Shown here piece after piece: positions 1 to 8,656 of a stretch of 64,000 bases of DNA. The position numbers were made by a program, and so were the translations under genes. Source of the stretch: a virus; the IMG/VR virus record IMGVR_UViG_3300048838_001106, positions 1 to 64,000 of that record; one strand, 5' to 3'. The notes under the pieces are model-generated. The model had not been told where the DNA came from. It searched no databases and saw nothing but the letters and a program-made list of their open reading frames with translations. Numbering within the stretch: position 1 is the first letter of the stretch; every line of letters starts with the position of its first letter.

Positions 1-12
1 CCTTAGAAGAGC

Positions 13-1278
13 TTGGCTGTCACGCCCACCCCTGAGCCTCCCGTCGAGACGGTTGAGGCTGTCACGCCCACCCCTGAGCCTCCCGTCGAGACGGTTGAGG
101 CTGCTCCCACCCCAGAGCCCACCGCTGAGGACACCCTCCTCCGCCTTTGGCGCGGCCTCGTGGAGGGAGAGGTCGCGGTCAAGCGCGGCTTCGTGGAGGT
201 AGACATCGCGGTCAAGCGCGACCTATCCGTCGAGGAGGTTGGCCCCACGGGCTACCTAGACCGCACCCCGATGGACGGCGGCAGCGTCCAGGCAGGGGTA
301 GACCCCTGGGGTCGGAAGTACATCGCCGTGCGTTTACACGCACGTTCGAATGTTCCTGGCTCCGACGGTAGGACGGAGAAGACAGGCGTCGTAACGTTCT
401 TTGAGCGCTATGACGGTGGGGGCATGTGGACGTGGGGTAGCGCCCAGTTCGTGCACCTACCCTTTGAGCCACGGCTGAGCCTCGGCGATGCGTTCTCTGT
501 CTCGCACCTCATTGCAGGAGGTGCGGTCAAAGACGGCCCTGTGGGTGCGCCGAGGCTGAAACTCCGTCTTGCGGAGCCAGAGCCGGAGGCACAGCCGGAG
601 CCGCAGCCGGAGGCACAGCCGGAGGCACAGCCGGAGCCGGAGCCCTCACTAGAGGAGCTCCACATCCGCACAGAGCACCGCGCTGCTCTGCGCGACGTAC
701 GCAGAGCAATCCCGCGTGGCCAGGGCCACGCGGGCAGGGCGGTGGCCCTGATTACCCTGGTCGACGAGCATGTCGGCGGCAAGGATACCGACAGAGCGAG
801 AGCTCTGCGCGGCCTCCTTGCCGCTTGCGATCGCAATGGCGAGGACGCGCCTTACGCGCTGCGTCTGCCGATGTCGCGAATCATCTCATCGATGATTCGC
901 GATGGGCAGGGCTTCACGGCCGCGCTGGCCGTGAAGTGCTACGCGGAGGAGAAGGAGACAGCACCTCGGCGGGTGGTGCTCCCTCTAAGTGGCGCCCCAC
1001 TGGAGGCCACACTGTTCACATGCGCCAGGAGAGGCGTCCTGCGGAAGGCACCCAGGGACGTCACACCCCTGTATGGAGAGGACGCCTTCCGCGTATGGTA
1101 TGCGGAGGGACAGGACGTCTACGGTGTTGCCTTCGGCAGCACCGCGGATGGATCACTGCTCTTCTTGAGTGACTCAGGGCACCTCATTCTCATGGAGAAT
1201 GAAGTGTTCCTTATGGGGAACACGGCAAATGAGTCACCTCACACAATCTGGGAGGGTGTGCAAGAACTGCTCACCTGA
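13..1278 (+). CDS. Repeat-containing protein of unknown function, G+C-rich
   Basis: About 421 residues if read from TTG at 13; an in-frame TAG at 4-6 closes the frame upstream, so the true start is TTG 13, a later codon, or the 5' end is broken. The N-terminus has a 14-residue Pro/Glu/Val repeat (TPEPPVETVE) in tandem, followed by a partly repeated 'VEVDIAVKR' stretch. Near residues 190-212 lies a second low-complexity Pro/Glu/Ala/Gln tract. The remainder looks globular (a charged helical part, then a C-terminal part with short beta-like stretches) but I recognise no family. By eye the gene is clearly richer in G+C than the rest of the window, which could mean transfer from another source. 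It is followed by a good terminator and faces the portal operon tail to tail. Confidence 0.6.
   Translation: MAVTPTPEPPVETVEAVTPTPEPPVETVEAAPTPEPTAEDTLLRLWRGLVEGEVAVKRGFVEVDIAVKRDLSVEEVGPTGYLDRTPMDGGSVQAGVDPWGRKYIAVRLHARSNVPGSDGRTEKTGVVTFFERYDGGGMWTWGSAQFVHLPFEPRLSLGDAFSVSHLIAGGAVKDGPVGAPRLKLRLAEPEPEAQPEPQPEAQPEAQPEPEPSLEELHIRTEHRAALRDVRRAIPRGQGHAGRAVALITLVDEHVGGKDTDRARALRGLLAACDRNGEDAPYALRLPMSRIISSMIRDGQGFTAALAVKCYAEEKETAPRRVVLPLSGAPLEATLFTCARRGVLRKAPRDVTPLYGEDAFRVWYAEGQDVYGVAFGSTADGSLLFLSDSGHLILMENEVFLMGNTANESPHTIWEGVQELLT
19..102 (+). repeat. Tandem direct repeat, 2 x 42 bases
   Basis: Two identical 42-base copies at 19-60 and 61-102, in frame with the surrounding gene and encoding a Pro/Glu/Thr/Val repeat; a diverged third start (PTPEPTAED) follows. 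The copies lie at the very start of the window. Confidence 0.85.
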
Positions 1279-1293
1279 TTGGTCTCCATACAC

Positions 1294-1317
1294 AGCCGCA
1301 ATTCCGCGGCTTTTTTT
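1294..1317 (+). terminator. Intrinsic terminator after the first gene
   Basis: Inverted repeat AGCCGC / GCGGCT with a 6-base loop, followed directly by seven T residues. It lies 16 bases after the stop codon of the gene ending at 1278. The T run overlaps the stop codon of the opposing gene (1316-1318). Confidence 0.8.
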
Positions 1318-1723
1318 AGCTGGGAGGGGCGTCGGCAGCAGGGTCATCAGCAGCGGCGTCGTCCGGCGATTCAAACGGACCTTCGAAGTTCTCTGACATC
1401 TTCATTTTGTCGCGCGTCTTCTTTTTAGGTATCAAGTCCAACCAGGACATCGTGACAACCGTCTTGCCCTCTTTGTCGTGTGTCCATTTCTCCTGCCGGA
1501 GAATCTTCTCACCACGCATGATGGACGACACGAGCTCCTCGAGCTCCAACACTTCGTCTTCCACACTGAGGTCGTACATGCGGTACTTGGCAGAATAGTG
1601 ATACCTCGACTGAATATCTTGCGCTGCCGACTTGCTTTCTGGATGTGTAGCCTGCCCGAAATCCTCTCCAGGGAAAGAAGGCACCGTAGGGTCTAGGAAA
1701 TTTACATTGTCTAAAAAACTCAT
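1316..1723 (-). CDS. Hypothetical protein downstream of portal
   Basis: 135 residues, ATG start two bases after the portal stop codon and with an AGG-containing leader, so it is almost certainly co-transcribed with the portal gene. The N-terminus is Pro/Phe/Asp-rich, the middle (around residues 40-75) is acidic and probably helical (VEDEVLELEELVSSIM), and the C-terminus is a disordered Asp/Ala/Pro tail. I do not recognise a family. Its place directly after the portal suggests a head-assembly or virion role (inference only). Confidence 0.65.
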   Translation of the reverse strand: MSFLDNVNFLDPTVPSFPGEDFGQATHPESKSAAQDIQSRYHYSAKYRMYDLSVEDEVLELEELVSSIMRGEKILRQEKWTHDKEGKTVVTMSWLDLIPKKKTRDKMKMSENFEGPFESPDDAAADDPAADAPPS

Positions 1724-1725
1724 AC

Positions 1726-3450
1726 TTACATGCCTTGCTGAATTTGCGCGCGCGCTTCATTGGTTTGTTGCAATCTGGCCTCTTCCAGACGTTGTATGAT
1801 TACAGAGTACATTACGTAGTCCTCAGCCTGCATTGACGCAAGCTGCGATCGCCGTGACGACTCGTCCATGGACATCAATTCTTGGACCACCGCGTCAGCT
1901 TCACCGATGACGGCCTGCTGGTCGTAATTGAGACCGGGTGTGCCGCCAGCTTCCTGGAATGCCTGCTCGGCGATTGACGCCTCCGCAGCCCTTACCTTGC
2001 GCTCGATCTCCATTTGTTGTCGCGTCATTTCCACGGCTTCCTGTGCTTTCATACGGTCTTCTTCGTCGATGTCGATGTCCAACATCTCTGCAACACTGCG
2101 CCTCGACAGGAGCTGATAAGTTGCATCTGCCTGCAGCTGCAGCGACTTGTGTTGGATGTCGTCGACAAACTTAAACGGCGTGATTTCCGTTTCGATATGC
2201 TCCCACCCCATGTAATCGCCGAGTGACTCAGCAAGCCACTGTAACAGCCCTTCACTATCCGCCTTGTCCGCCAGGAGTTGGTTCTCCAACATGCGAAGAG
2301 TCACGGCAGACCCCGTGAAACTAAGCCCTCCCTCTATGAATTCGCGTGGGATACCCAATCCGCTGATGATGTTGCTCTCGGCTTCTCTGATTTCGCCGAG
2401 TGTTAGCAGTGTGCGTCCTTGACCTCCCATTTGAGTCACGCCCAACGCAACCGGCGCGAATTGAATATGCAACGGGTCACGCCTCCATTGCCGTATGGAT
2501 TTCTTTGTTTCTTCAATCCATGTGCCAAGGGAGATGGTTGACGCAGGGTCATTGGACCCGGATGTTGCCGCGGGATGAAGAACGCGCATTGGAACTAAGT
2601 GGTCTAATGCGATTGCTTCGTTAGCCTTTCTCAACACCTCGGTGTAGTAGAACTGCTTCATCACAGCAATCAGTGCTGGAAAGCCCCATGCGTTGTCTAC
2701 CCCAGCAGGTGCAGGCCTCTTCACGTGATAGATCTTGGTGCGATCGAACTTGAAGACCTTCTTGTCTTTGGCCGCACGCAGGAAGCCTTTCGGTGTTCCA
2801 TTGATTACAGTTGGATCGCCTTTCTCTATCTGCTCAGTCAACGCCGAAGGCAGGGAATAGTAGTAATCAGTCTCACCCGTGATGGGATTGTGTGTGAGAT
2901 TCATCTGTTTTGGGTCCCAGTGGATGATGTTAATCCGCTTGGGGTCGTAGATCTTGATGTCCTTTATTTCAGACAGGGTTAGGCTGGTTTTTGTGTTACA
3001 AGACTTGCAGGTGAACGCTAGACTGCACTTCTCCCTGGAGTACTTGTATGCACCTACATGTCTGATGTCCCACATCGTATTGCAGTGTTTGCAAGTTAAC
3101 AGCCGCTTGAAAGGGAAGTACACCGATACGAATCCATTGCCGTATATCGCGCGGTTCAACGCTGCCTGTTTCAGCGTGGTTTTGATACGCATTCTTTTTA
3201 CGAACAGCTCCTCGTAGTCGTGCCGGAGCTGTTTGTTATCCGTCTTGAAAGACACATCCGTGATGATGTAGTCAACAAGCTTCTGCAGCGCGATGAAAAT
3301 GTGCGGTGAGTTGTAGTAAAGGTACTCCGTCCAGCGAAACATGTCCTTCAACTTTCGAGGCATAAAGCCCGTCAAGTAGTTGAACATCGGATTTGGGTGC
3401 GCGTTGGACTGGCCTAGCAGATCTGTTGGTTCGCGTGTTGCCTGTGACAT
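1726..3450 (-). CDS. Phage portal protein with zinc-ribbon insertion
   Basis: 574 residues, ATG with an AGGAG ribosome binding site. Portal proteins form the dodecameric ring at the capsid vertex through which DNA enters and leaves. Supporting features are the length, an N-terminal segment with 'SPHIFIALQKLVDYII', the conserved-looking 'AIYGNGFVSVYFP' (about residues 101-113), the wing/stem-like central part with the 'HVKRPAPAG' loop, 'GIPREFIEGG' around residue 370, and a Gln/Glu-rich helical C-terminus. An unusual insertion at about residues 120-151 carries C120-x2-C123 and C148-x2-C151, plus C142, and looks like a zinc ribbon. The gene is divergent from the helicase gene with 53 bases between the starts. 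I am confident of portal by overall pattern, not by a single catalytic motif. Confidence 0.82.
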   Translation of the reverse strand: MSQATREPTDLLGQSNAHPNPMFNYLTGFMPRKLKDMFRWTEYLYYNSPHIFIALQKLVDYIITDVSFKTDNKQLRHDYEELFVKRMRIKTTLKQAALNRAIYGNGFVSVYFPFKRLLTCKHCNTMWDIRHVGAYKYSREKCSLAFTCKSCNTKTSLTLSEIKDIKIYDPKRINIIHWDPKQMNLTHNPITGETDYYYSLPSALTEQIEKGDPTVINGTPKGFLRAAKDKKVFKFDRTKIYHVKRPAPAGVDNAWGFPALIAVMKQFYYTEVLRKANEAIALDHLVPMRVLHPAATSGSNDPASTISLGTWIEETKKSIRQWRRDPLHIQFAPVALGVTQMGGQGRTLLTLGEIREAESNIISGLGIPREFIEGGLSFTGSAVTLRMLENQLLADKADSEGLLQWLAESLGDYMGWEHIETEITPFKFVDDIQHKSLQLQADATYQLLSRRSVAEMLDIDIDEEDRMKAQEAVEMTRQQMEIERKVRAAEASIAEQAFQEAGGTPGLNYDQQAVIGEADAVVQELMSMDESSRRSQLASMQAEDYVMYSVIIQRLEEARLQQTNEARAQIQQGM

Positions 3451-3459
3451 ATCTCTCCT

Positions 3460-3478
3460 GCTGCTTAATTCGAGCAGC
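3460..3478. promoter_or_regulatory. Dyad in the portal/helicase divergent intergenic region
   Basis: Perfect 6-base inverted repeat GCTGCT / AGCAGC with a 7-base spacer, in the 53-base gap between the divergent portal and helicase starts. It adjoins the portal ribosome binding site, and a TACAAT hexamer (3480-3485) follows on the + strand. It could be an operator or an RNA hairpin; no good -35 box is visible. Confidence 0.35.
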
Positions 3479-3503
3479 GTACAATAAAGAAAGTGTTGTG
3501 CCT

Positions 3504-5642
3504 ATGAACCCAATTCAAATTCATCTCTCGTACACACATAAGTGTCCCGTATTTGTTACACCTGCCCAGGACAATGACTTGAGCAGGGTGTTCGGCGGAA
3601 AGAAGGACAAGAGCACATCTTTGACTATGTTTCCTGCTACGGAGCCATACGCCTCCGTAGTACTGCAAGACCTGGCGGTGGTCTTTGGCGATCGCGTCGT
3701 GTTCACTGACGAGGCCGCGGCCTTTGTTGCCCGCCTGACGAAGCGAAAGGAGGATGCCAGGAACAAGCTACTACCTGCAGCTTTCACATATCACACTGTA
3801 CCGTTTGAGCACCAGAAGGAAGCAGTTCTCAGGGCGTTTTATGAGCCAAGGACCGGCATTTTGTTCGATTGCGGCCTGGGCAAGACCAAGACGGTCATCG
3901 ATATATTGACGGCAGCCAAGGCTGACAATCCTGCCATGAAAACCCTGGTAGTAGTACCGCCACATCTGCCAAGAAACTGGGCACGTGAATTTGAAAAGCA
4001 GGCCCCAGGAAAATTCGACGTGTGCGTATTCTTGGACAAAAACAACAAGACACTTGACTGGCAAGCGCGCCGACACATCTACAAAGGCACACGAGATAAA
4101 AACCCAGCCCCAGGCACGTGGGCTTCCCTGGTGTACAAAGACGTTTTGTATGAGCCCCTGGACAGCCCACCAGAAGAACTGGCCTCGCTGGAGAAAGAGT
4201 ACCTGCGTCTTGTAGACAGCGGTGAGGCGTCTACAAGTGTCCGAAACAAGATGAGAAGCGTTGCCAAGAAGCTTGGCGTAGAGCTTACGTCTGCTGCGAA
4301 GAAGCTCAGCCCCACGCCAAAGCCTGCCAGGGACTACGACGTTGTAGTTGTATCTACTTCCATTCTTGAAGGCGACGACGACGTTGACTTGATTTTGAAA
4401 TACGTTCCCTATGACGCGATCATCTTCGATGAATCGCACGCTTTTAGAAGTCCGCGGTCTAAGAGATCTAAAGCCGCTATCAAGTTGGCTGAGCGCGTGG
4501 ACAGGCGGCACATCATGACAGGAACTCCGTCTCTCGGAGATCCCATGCACATGTTTGCGCAGCTAAGTATCATAGGGGATTTTCTTGTGGATTCCTGGTA
4601 CAAATTTCGGAAACGATACGTCGTACTCAAACAGGTAGAGCGTTACGGGAAGACGTACGACGAGTCTGTTGCGTACAAGTCTCTGAACGTTCTGAATGAG
4701 CTCGTGACGATGTCTTCTATACGCAAACGTGCAGAGGACTGCCTGGACCTGCCAGCTGTGAGGATCATTGACTACGTCGTAGACGTCAGCGAGACGACCA
4801 AAACGCTCTACAATCAAATGGCCACGGAGAGTGCTGTAGGATTGGCGGAGGACCAGCCGAACGTAAAAGCAGCGCACGCTGCTGATCGAAATTCAAAGTT
4901 GTTTCAAATCCTTGGGGGGTTTGTGTACGACTCTGGCAAGAACTATAAGCTCTGTGAAGACTGTCCGTTCCTGCTGGAATGCGTCAAAAACAACGTCAAA
5001 CCATACACACAAGCGTGTCACGTTGAGAAGGAGGCGCCACCAAAAACAACGATTCGCACAGGGTGCACCGCCAAGCGAGACAGCTGCGCCGACCTTGTCG
5101 ACACGATTCTTAATGAGTCTGACTCAAAAGTCATCGTCTGGGCTGTGTACAAGGAGGAGCTGGAGATGCTTTCGGAAGCATTCCAGGACCGAGGCTTAGG
5201 TTTTGTGCGTGTGGATGGGAGTACAAAAGACAAGGTCGCGGCAGAGGACGCCTTTAATAACGACCCCTCTTGCAGAATCTACCTGGCGCAAATCGCCACA
5301 GGGGTTGGCATCACACTAACTAGCGCCAACTACACTATTTACTACAACGTCACATTCGACTTGAGTGAGTATGAGCAGTCAAGGAAACGCAATGAGCGCA
5401 TATCACAAACGCGGTCGGTGACGGTCTATCACATGCTCGTGAAAGGCTCGGTCACTGACTATATCTTTCGCTCCCTGCGAAGAAAACAAGAAATTTCAGA
5501 CTCGATCACATCACACATTGAGTGTAGTGTATGTGCTCTCAGCGAGCAGTGTTCATTGGAGGGCGTCCGCCCCTTCTCTGAAGGCTGCATTTACTCGACG
5601 AAAGGAAGAAAGGTGAAGGTGAAACCCGCCTTATTGGAGTGA
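3504..5642 (+). CDS. SNF2-type superfamily 2 helicase with two Cys4 clusters
   Basis: 712 residues from ATG 3504; a longer reading to 3393 would run into the portal gene and lacks support. This is an ATP-dependent DNA helicase/translocase of superfamily 2, SNF2 type. Visible motifs: Walker A with GLGKT (K127), motif II DESH at about residues 309-312, motif III-like TGTP, and the C-terminal RecA domain with VDGST, 'QIATGVGITLT' and a QSRKRNERISQ arginine-finger region. Two cysteine clusters of identical spacing, C-x2-C-x5-C-x11-C, lie at C484/487/493/505 (between the lobes) and C674/677/683/695 (C-terminus). They would bind zinc or Fe-S; similar clusters recur in other genes of this window. 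It opens the + strand replication operon and probably acts in replication or recombination. Confidence 0.9.
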   Translation: MNPIQIHLSYTHKCPVFVTPAQDNDLSRVFGGKKDKSTSLTMFPATEPYASVVLQDLAVVFGDRVVFTDEAAAFVARLTKRKEDARNKLLPAAFTYHTVPFEHQKEAVLRAFYEPRTGILFDCGLGKTKTVIDILTAAKADNPAMKTLVVVPPHLPRNWAREFEKQAPGKFDVCVFLDKNNKTLDWQARRHIYKGTRDKNPAPGTWASLVYKDVLYEPLDSPPEELASLEKEYLRLVDSGEASTSVRNKMRSVAKKLGVELTSAAKKLSPTPKPARDYDVVVVSTSILEGDDDVDLILKYVPYDAIIFDESHAFRSPRSKRSKAAIKLAERVDRRHIMTGTPSLGDPMHMFAQLSIIGDFLVDSWYKFRKRYVVLKQVERYGKTYDESVAYKSLNVLNELVTMSSIRKRAEDCLDLPAVRIIDYVVDVSETTKTLYNQMATESAVGLAEDQPNVKAAHAADRNSKLFQILGGFVYDSGKNYKLCEDCPFLLECVKNNVKPYTQACHVEKEAPPKTTIRTGCTAKRDSCADLVDTILNESDSKVIVWAVYKEELEMLSEAFQDRGLGFVRVDGSTKDKVAAEDAFNNDPSCRIYLAQIATGVGITLTSANYTIYYNVTFDLSEYEQSRKRNERISQTRSVTVYHMLVKGSVTDYIFRSLRRKQEISDSITSHIECSVCALSEQCSLEGVRPFSEGCIYSTKGRKVKVKPALLE

Positions 5643-5645
5643 CCC

Positions 5646-6140
5646 ATGACAATGAAGCTGAAAGCGACGCTCACTATAGACCTGCACGGTTTAGAAGAGA
5701 TTGTTCGAGAGCACGTGGCTGCCGCTGGCTACGTGCTGGAAGAGCTAGACGTGCGTCTGCACGAAGACCAACCAGAGCTGCACTGCGATGTGCGGCCTAT
5801 GACACGCGAGGAAGCCGACGCCGTTGCGTTGGAGACACGATCTCCAGAGGAGCGCATGCACGAAATGCTGCGTATGTACACCGAAGAAATCCAGGAACAA
5901 TTGATGTCGCTAGAAGACGCTATTCGCGGCGCAAACTTGGGCGCAGAAACACCCAAAGTATCGTCGCAGCCAGCGTCGCTTCTTCCGTCCACCGTGCGTG
6001 TCACGCACCTTAACCCCGCAGCGAAGATTAGTGCGGAAGCTGCTGCGGCTCGGAAATCAGAACTGAGGAAACAAATGCAAGCAGAAGCTCTGCTGGTAGC
6101 AGACCCGATTGAATCGTTTGAGGAGTATCCACATGACTGA
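5646..6140 (+). CDS. Hypothetical protein in replication operon
   Basis: 164 residues. ATG 5646 follows the helicase stop by three bases and has GGAG just upstream. The first half is a mixed alpha/beta domain (LTIDLHGLEEIVREHV); the rest is Glu/Met-rich helix (about residues 65-95) followed by a Ser/Ala/Pro linker and a basic Ala-rich helix (about residues 128-150). No recognised family. It sits between a helicase and a RecB-type nuclease, and its 3' end overlaps the nuclease start, so a role as a replication accessory protein is a reasonable guess only. Confidence 0.6.
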   Translation: MTMKLKATLTIDLHGLEEIVREHVAAAGYVLEELDVRLHEDQPELHCDVRPMTREEADAVALETRSPEERMHEMLRMYTEEIQEQLMSLEDAIRGANLGAETPKVSSQPASLLPSTVRVTHLNPAAKISAEAAAARKSELRKQMQAEALLVADPIESFEEYPHD

Positions 6141-7290
6141 GGGCATAGAGTTTGAAGTCGAAGAAGAAAGATCGGATTCGGATGTGTTCATCCCAGACCA
6201 CGTGTTGGATGCGGCGCAGGCCAATGCAGACATCCTGCTTTCGAAGCTGGACCCTGCTGACCCCACGGCGCTGGCACTGTCCGACTTGAAAAACAATGCA
6301 GCTGTTCAGGGGTGGAGAGAAACGATGTGCGCAAATCCAAGCGCGCTCACAACACTGTTGGAGAACACGCAGAAATACACCTTGCCGAAAACGTTCATGT
6401 CGTACTCGCAAGTAAACCTGTTCAAGATCTGTGGCGAGCGATACCGCAGGTCCTATGTGGAGAATCAGCCAAGAGGGTCGTCGTCTAACATGGCGCATGG
6501 AAAGATGATTCACTCGGTGGTTGAGGATCTAAATCGCATCAAAATGCGCGGTGAGGACGCCGAGTGGTACGCCGCGCTTGCAGCAGGTAAGCAGCCTGTT
6601 GCTGCGCTAGACACTGCCAACGACCTCATCAGTTCGTACATGGGATCTGCTACGGCGGGTGTGGAAACCTGGGACCCTAAAGTTCCAGACACGAAAGTGT
6701 TCGAAGACTCTGCGCGTCAGATGGTGAGTCTATACGTCAAAGAGCGTCTGCCACTAACCCTGCCAAAAGCATTGGAAGTTCGCGTCATCGACTGGATAAA
6801 CGGCACAGTCCCATTCCAGGGTTACATCGACATGGTGGAGCACAACATCATGGCGTTCGTAGATGAAGAGGGGGAGATTCCATCAATCATCGACCTCGCT
6901 AGTGCGCAGACCACGGTGTTTAACGCAGCAGACAAGGTCGTGGACTTGAAAAACACTGGAAAGGTTTACGGCGAGACTCGGGTCGTGAATTCCCTGCAGC
7001 TCAGCATCTACTCCATGATTACCGGTGTGGAGCGTGTGGCCTATGACCTGCTGGTTCAGACAAAGACTCCAAAGTTTGTTCACCAGGAAGCGTGGCGAAC
7101 GCCGACGGAGCTAGAACACGCAGCAGATGTGGTAGAAGACGTGGCACGCAGCATCTCCGCTGGCATCTTCCCGAGGACAGACCCTGAAAGCTGGGTCTGT
7201 AACGCGAAATGGTGCGAATACTACTCAGACTGTCGTGAAAGGAGGAGAGGGAAGCAGATCACAACAATTAGCGAGGTGGTAGATGGATAA
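6133..7290 (+). CDS. RecB/Cas4-type PD-(D/E)XK nuclease with Fe-S cysteines
   Basis: 385 residues from ATG 6133, which has GAGGAG nine bases upstream and overlaps the previous gene by eight bases. It belongs to the RecB-like PD-(D/E)XK exonucleases. The order of motifs fits: C100 near 'SQVNLFKIC', the GKMIH motif (His127), 'FQGYID' (D233), the catalytic D271-x-K273 in 'VVDLKNT', Q289, and C356-x4-C361-x5-C367 at the C-terminus. The split cysteines (one N-terminal, three C-terminal) are what Cas4 and AddB use to hold a 4Fe-4S cluster. Probable function is 5'-3' or strand-end processing in replication or recombination. It is clearly longer at the N-terminus than Cas4 (about 80 extra residues). 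Confidence 0.88.
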   Translation: MTEGIEFEVEEERSDSDVFIPDHVLDAAQANADILLSKLDPADPTALALSDLKNNAAVQGWRETMCANPSALTTLLENTQKYTLPKTFMSYSQVNLFKICGERYRRSYVENQPRGSSSNMAHGKMIHSVVEDLNRIKMRGEDAEWYAALAAGKQPVAALDTANDLISSYMGSATAGVETWDPKVPDTKVFEDSARQMVSLYVKERLPLTLPKALEVRVIDWINGTVPFQGYIDMVEHNIMAFVDEEGEIPSIIDLASAQTTVFNAADKVVDLKNTGKVYGETRVVNSLQLSIYSMITGVERVAYDLLVQTKTPKFVHQEAWRTPTELEHAADVVEDVARSISAGIFPRTDPESWVCNAKWCEYYSDCRERRRGKQITTISEVVDG

Positions 7291-7486
7291 GTTTGGCGTT
7301 GTAACTGTTCCGGCCAGCAAGTGCCCGCTGTGCGGATCGCCAGTTAAGCAAGACGGCACAACCATCCGATGCCCCATACACGGCACAGAACCATTTGAAG
7401 GAAATTTATCGGATGAAACTCCTGAAGAGTATGATGATTCAGCTGGCAAGGAACGTGTTGTTTCTCCACCGAGTCGTCAGAGCTGA
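7283..7486 (+). CDS. Small zinc-ribbon protein
   Basis: 67 residues; ATG 7283 overlaps the end of the nuclease gene by eight bases. It has C-x2-C (CPLC) around residues 14-17 and CPIH around residues 30-33, a compact CCCH zinc ribbon, followed by an acidic disordered tail. No enzymatic motif. It is likely a small nucleic-acid- or protein-binding partner of the replication operon, but the function is unknown. Confidence 0.6.
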   Translation: MDKFGVVTVPASKCPLCGSPVKQDGTTIRCPIHGTEPFEGNLSDETPEEYDDSAGKERVVSPPSRQS

Positions 7487-7530
7487 ACGAAAAGGCGCGC
7501 GTCAAGAAGACCCGCCGCTAGAGGTGGCGT

Positions 7531-8514
7531 ATGGAGAAAGACCAGACAATATTGTGGAATTCCGGCAACGGAAGATCACGCTTGATTGACTTGAAGGAAC
7601 TGGACGTCGGAGAAAACATCCGTGACGTAGGTGACATTGCAGAGCTGGCCGCGTCTATCGTGGCGGTGTACGAAGTATCTGGGGGGCACAAATATCTGCT
7701 GCAGCCTGTGGTTGTACGCAGGACGAAGAAGGGAGACAAGAAGTTTAGTCTTCGGTATGGATATCGAAGGGTCGCAGCGCTACGGTATCTGGCAGAAAAA
7801 CATCCAGACAAGTGCATATGGGCAAACAAGGTGCCAGCACTTGTAGATGAGGACGACTACGACGAGGTAGATGGTGCGGGTGTTGCGTACCAGCTTATCG
7901 AAAACATCCAGCGCGAGAACATGGACATCTTGGACGAGGCACATGCCATTGAGCGCTTCATTGAAGTGAGCGGGCAGTCTCAGTCCGCTGCAGCAAAGAC
8001 GTTTGGAAAAAGTAAGGGGTGGGTGTCGCAGCGCTTAGCGTTGCTAAAGACAGATGCCACAGTGCAAAGCGCCGTTCAAGACAAGAAGATCGGACAGGCA
8101 ACTGCCAGAGAGCTCGGCAAAGCGTCCAAAGAAAATCAGCGAGCTATTGTCGCCGAGATCGTCAGTAGCGACAAGGAGATCCCGACTGAGGACGTCAGAG
8201 ATCTGGTAGACTTGTTGTCAGCGCGTATCGCTGACCCAGAGACATCGCACGAAGACAGGGTGTCTCTGATAAAAGAGAGAGCGCCATATCTCAATGGGGC
8301 GGGACAGGACCCAGTCGTGACGGAAAAGAAGACAGCGCCGACGCCTGTATCGTCTACCGGTGGGGCAGACAAATACCGGCAGGCTATGGAAGACGCCTTA
8401 GCCAAACATGACAAGTTGCGTGCAGCTTTCTATGCAGGGGCGGAGCAGGGGCTGTTGTACGCTAGTGGCGAAAGAAAGGTCATTCGGTTTCCCAAAAATT
8501 TGGAAGAAGATTGA
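7531..8514 (+). CDS. ParB/Spo0J-family DNA-binding protein
   Basis: 327 residues, ATG with GAGGT seven bases upstream. The N-terminal ParB domain shows 'LQPVVVRR', the GYRRVAALR box (residues 77-85, equivalent to the GERRxRA motif of ParB CTPases) and 'QLIENIQREN' (121-130). A helix-turn-helix follows (about 148-170, 'SAAAKTFGKSKGWVSQRLAL'). The C-terminal half is helical with a Lys/Thr/Pro linker near residue 265. ParB relatives bind DNA sites, and many use CTP; in phages such proteins may act as partition, anti-silencing or transcription factors. There is no ParA ATPase gene beside it, so classical partition is not supported. It lies within the replication operon. Confidence 0.88.
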   Translation: MEKDQTILWNSGNGRSRLIDLKELDVGENIRDVGDIAELAASIVAVYEVSGGHKYLLQPVVVRRTKKGDKKFSLRYGYRRVAALRYLAEKHPDKCIWANKVPALVDEDDYDEVDGAGVAYQLIENIQRENMDILDEAHAIERFIEVSGQSQSAAAKTFGKSKGWVSQRLALLKTDATVQSAVQDKKIGQATARELGKASKENQRAIVAEIVSSDKEIPTEDVRDLVDLLSARIADPETSHEDRVSLIKERAPYLNGAGQDPVVTEKKTAPTPVSSTGGADKYRQAMEDALAKHDKLRAAFYAGAEQGLLYASGERKVIRFPKNLEED

Positions 8515-8539
8515 CCTGACCACAGCGCAGATGTATAGG
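8511..8539 (+). promoter_or_regulatory. Candidate sigma-70-type promoter
   Basis: TTGACC at 8511-8516 and TATAGG at 8534-8539 with a 17-base spacer. They lie at the end of the ParB-like gene and about 118 bases before the ATG of the next gene. The long leader (8515-8656) has no other gene. Candidate only; the match is four to five of six in each box. Confidence 0.35.
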
Positions 8540-8656
8540 ATTACAATCCCCTGTACGTGGCGTATGTGGGCAACATAAACCAGGGTGGCCAACCAATCAC
8601 GCAGCCAATTTCAGCTGCTTGTGGTCAGGGCTGACTTACACAAAGGAAACGAAAAG

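Noticed and set aside
3771-4550. 259-residue - strand open frame inside the helicase gene
   Set aside because: Lies wholly within the well-supported helicase gene and has low-complexity, non-protein-like composition.
7395-7589. 64-residue + strand frame between zinc-ribbon and ParB-like genes
   Set aside because: Overlaps both genes, and the ParB start has a better binding site; composition is unconvincing.
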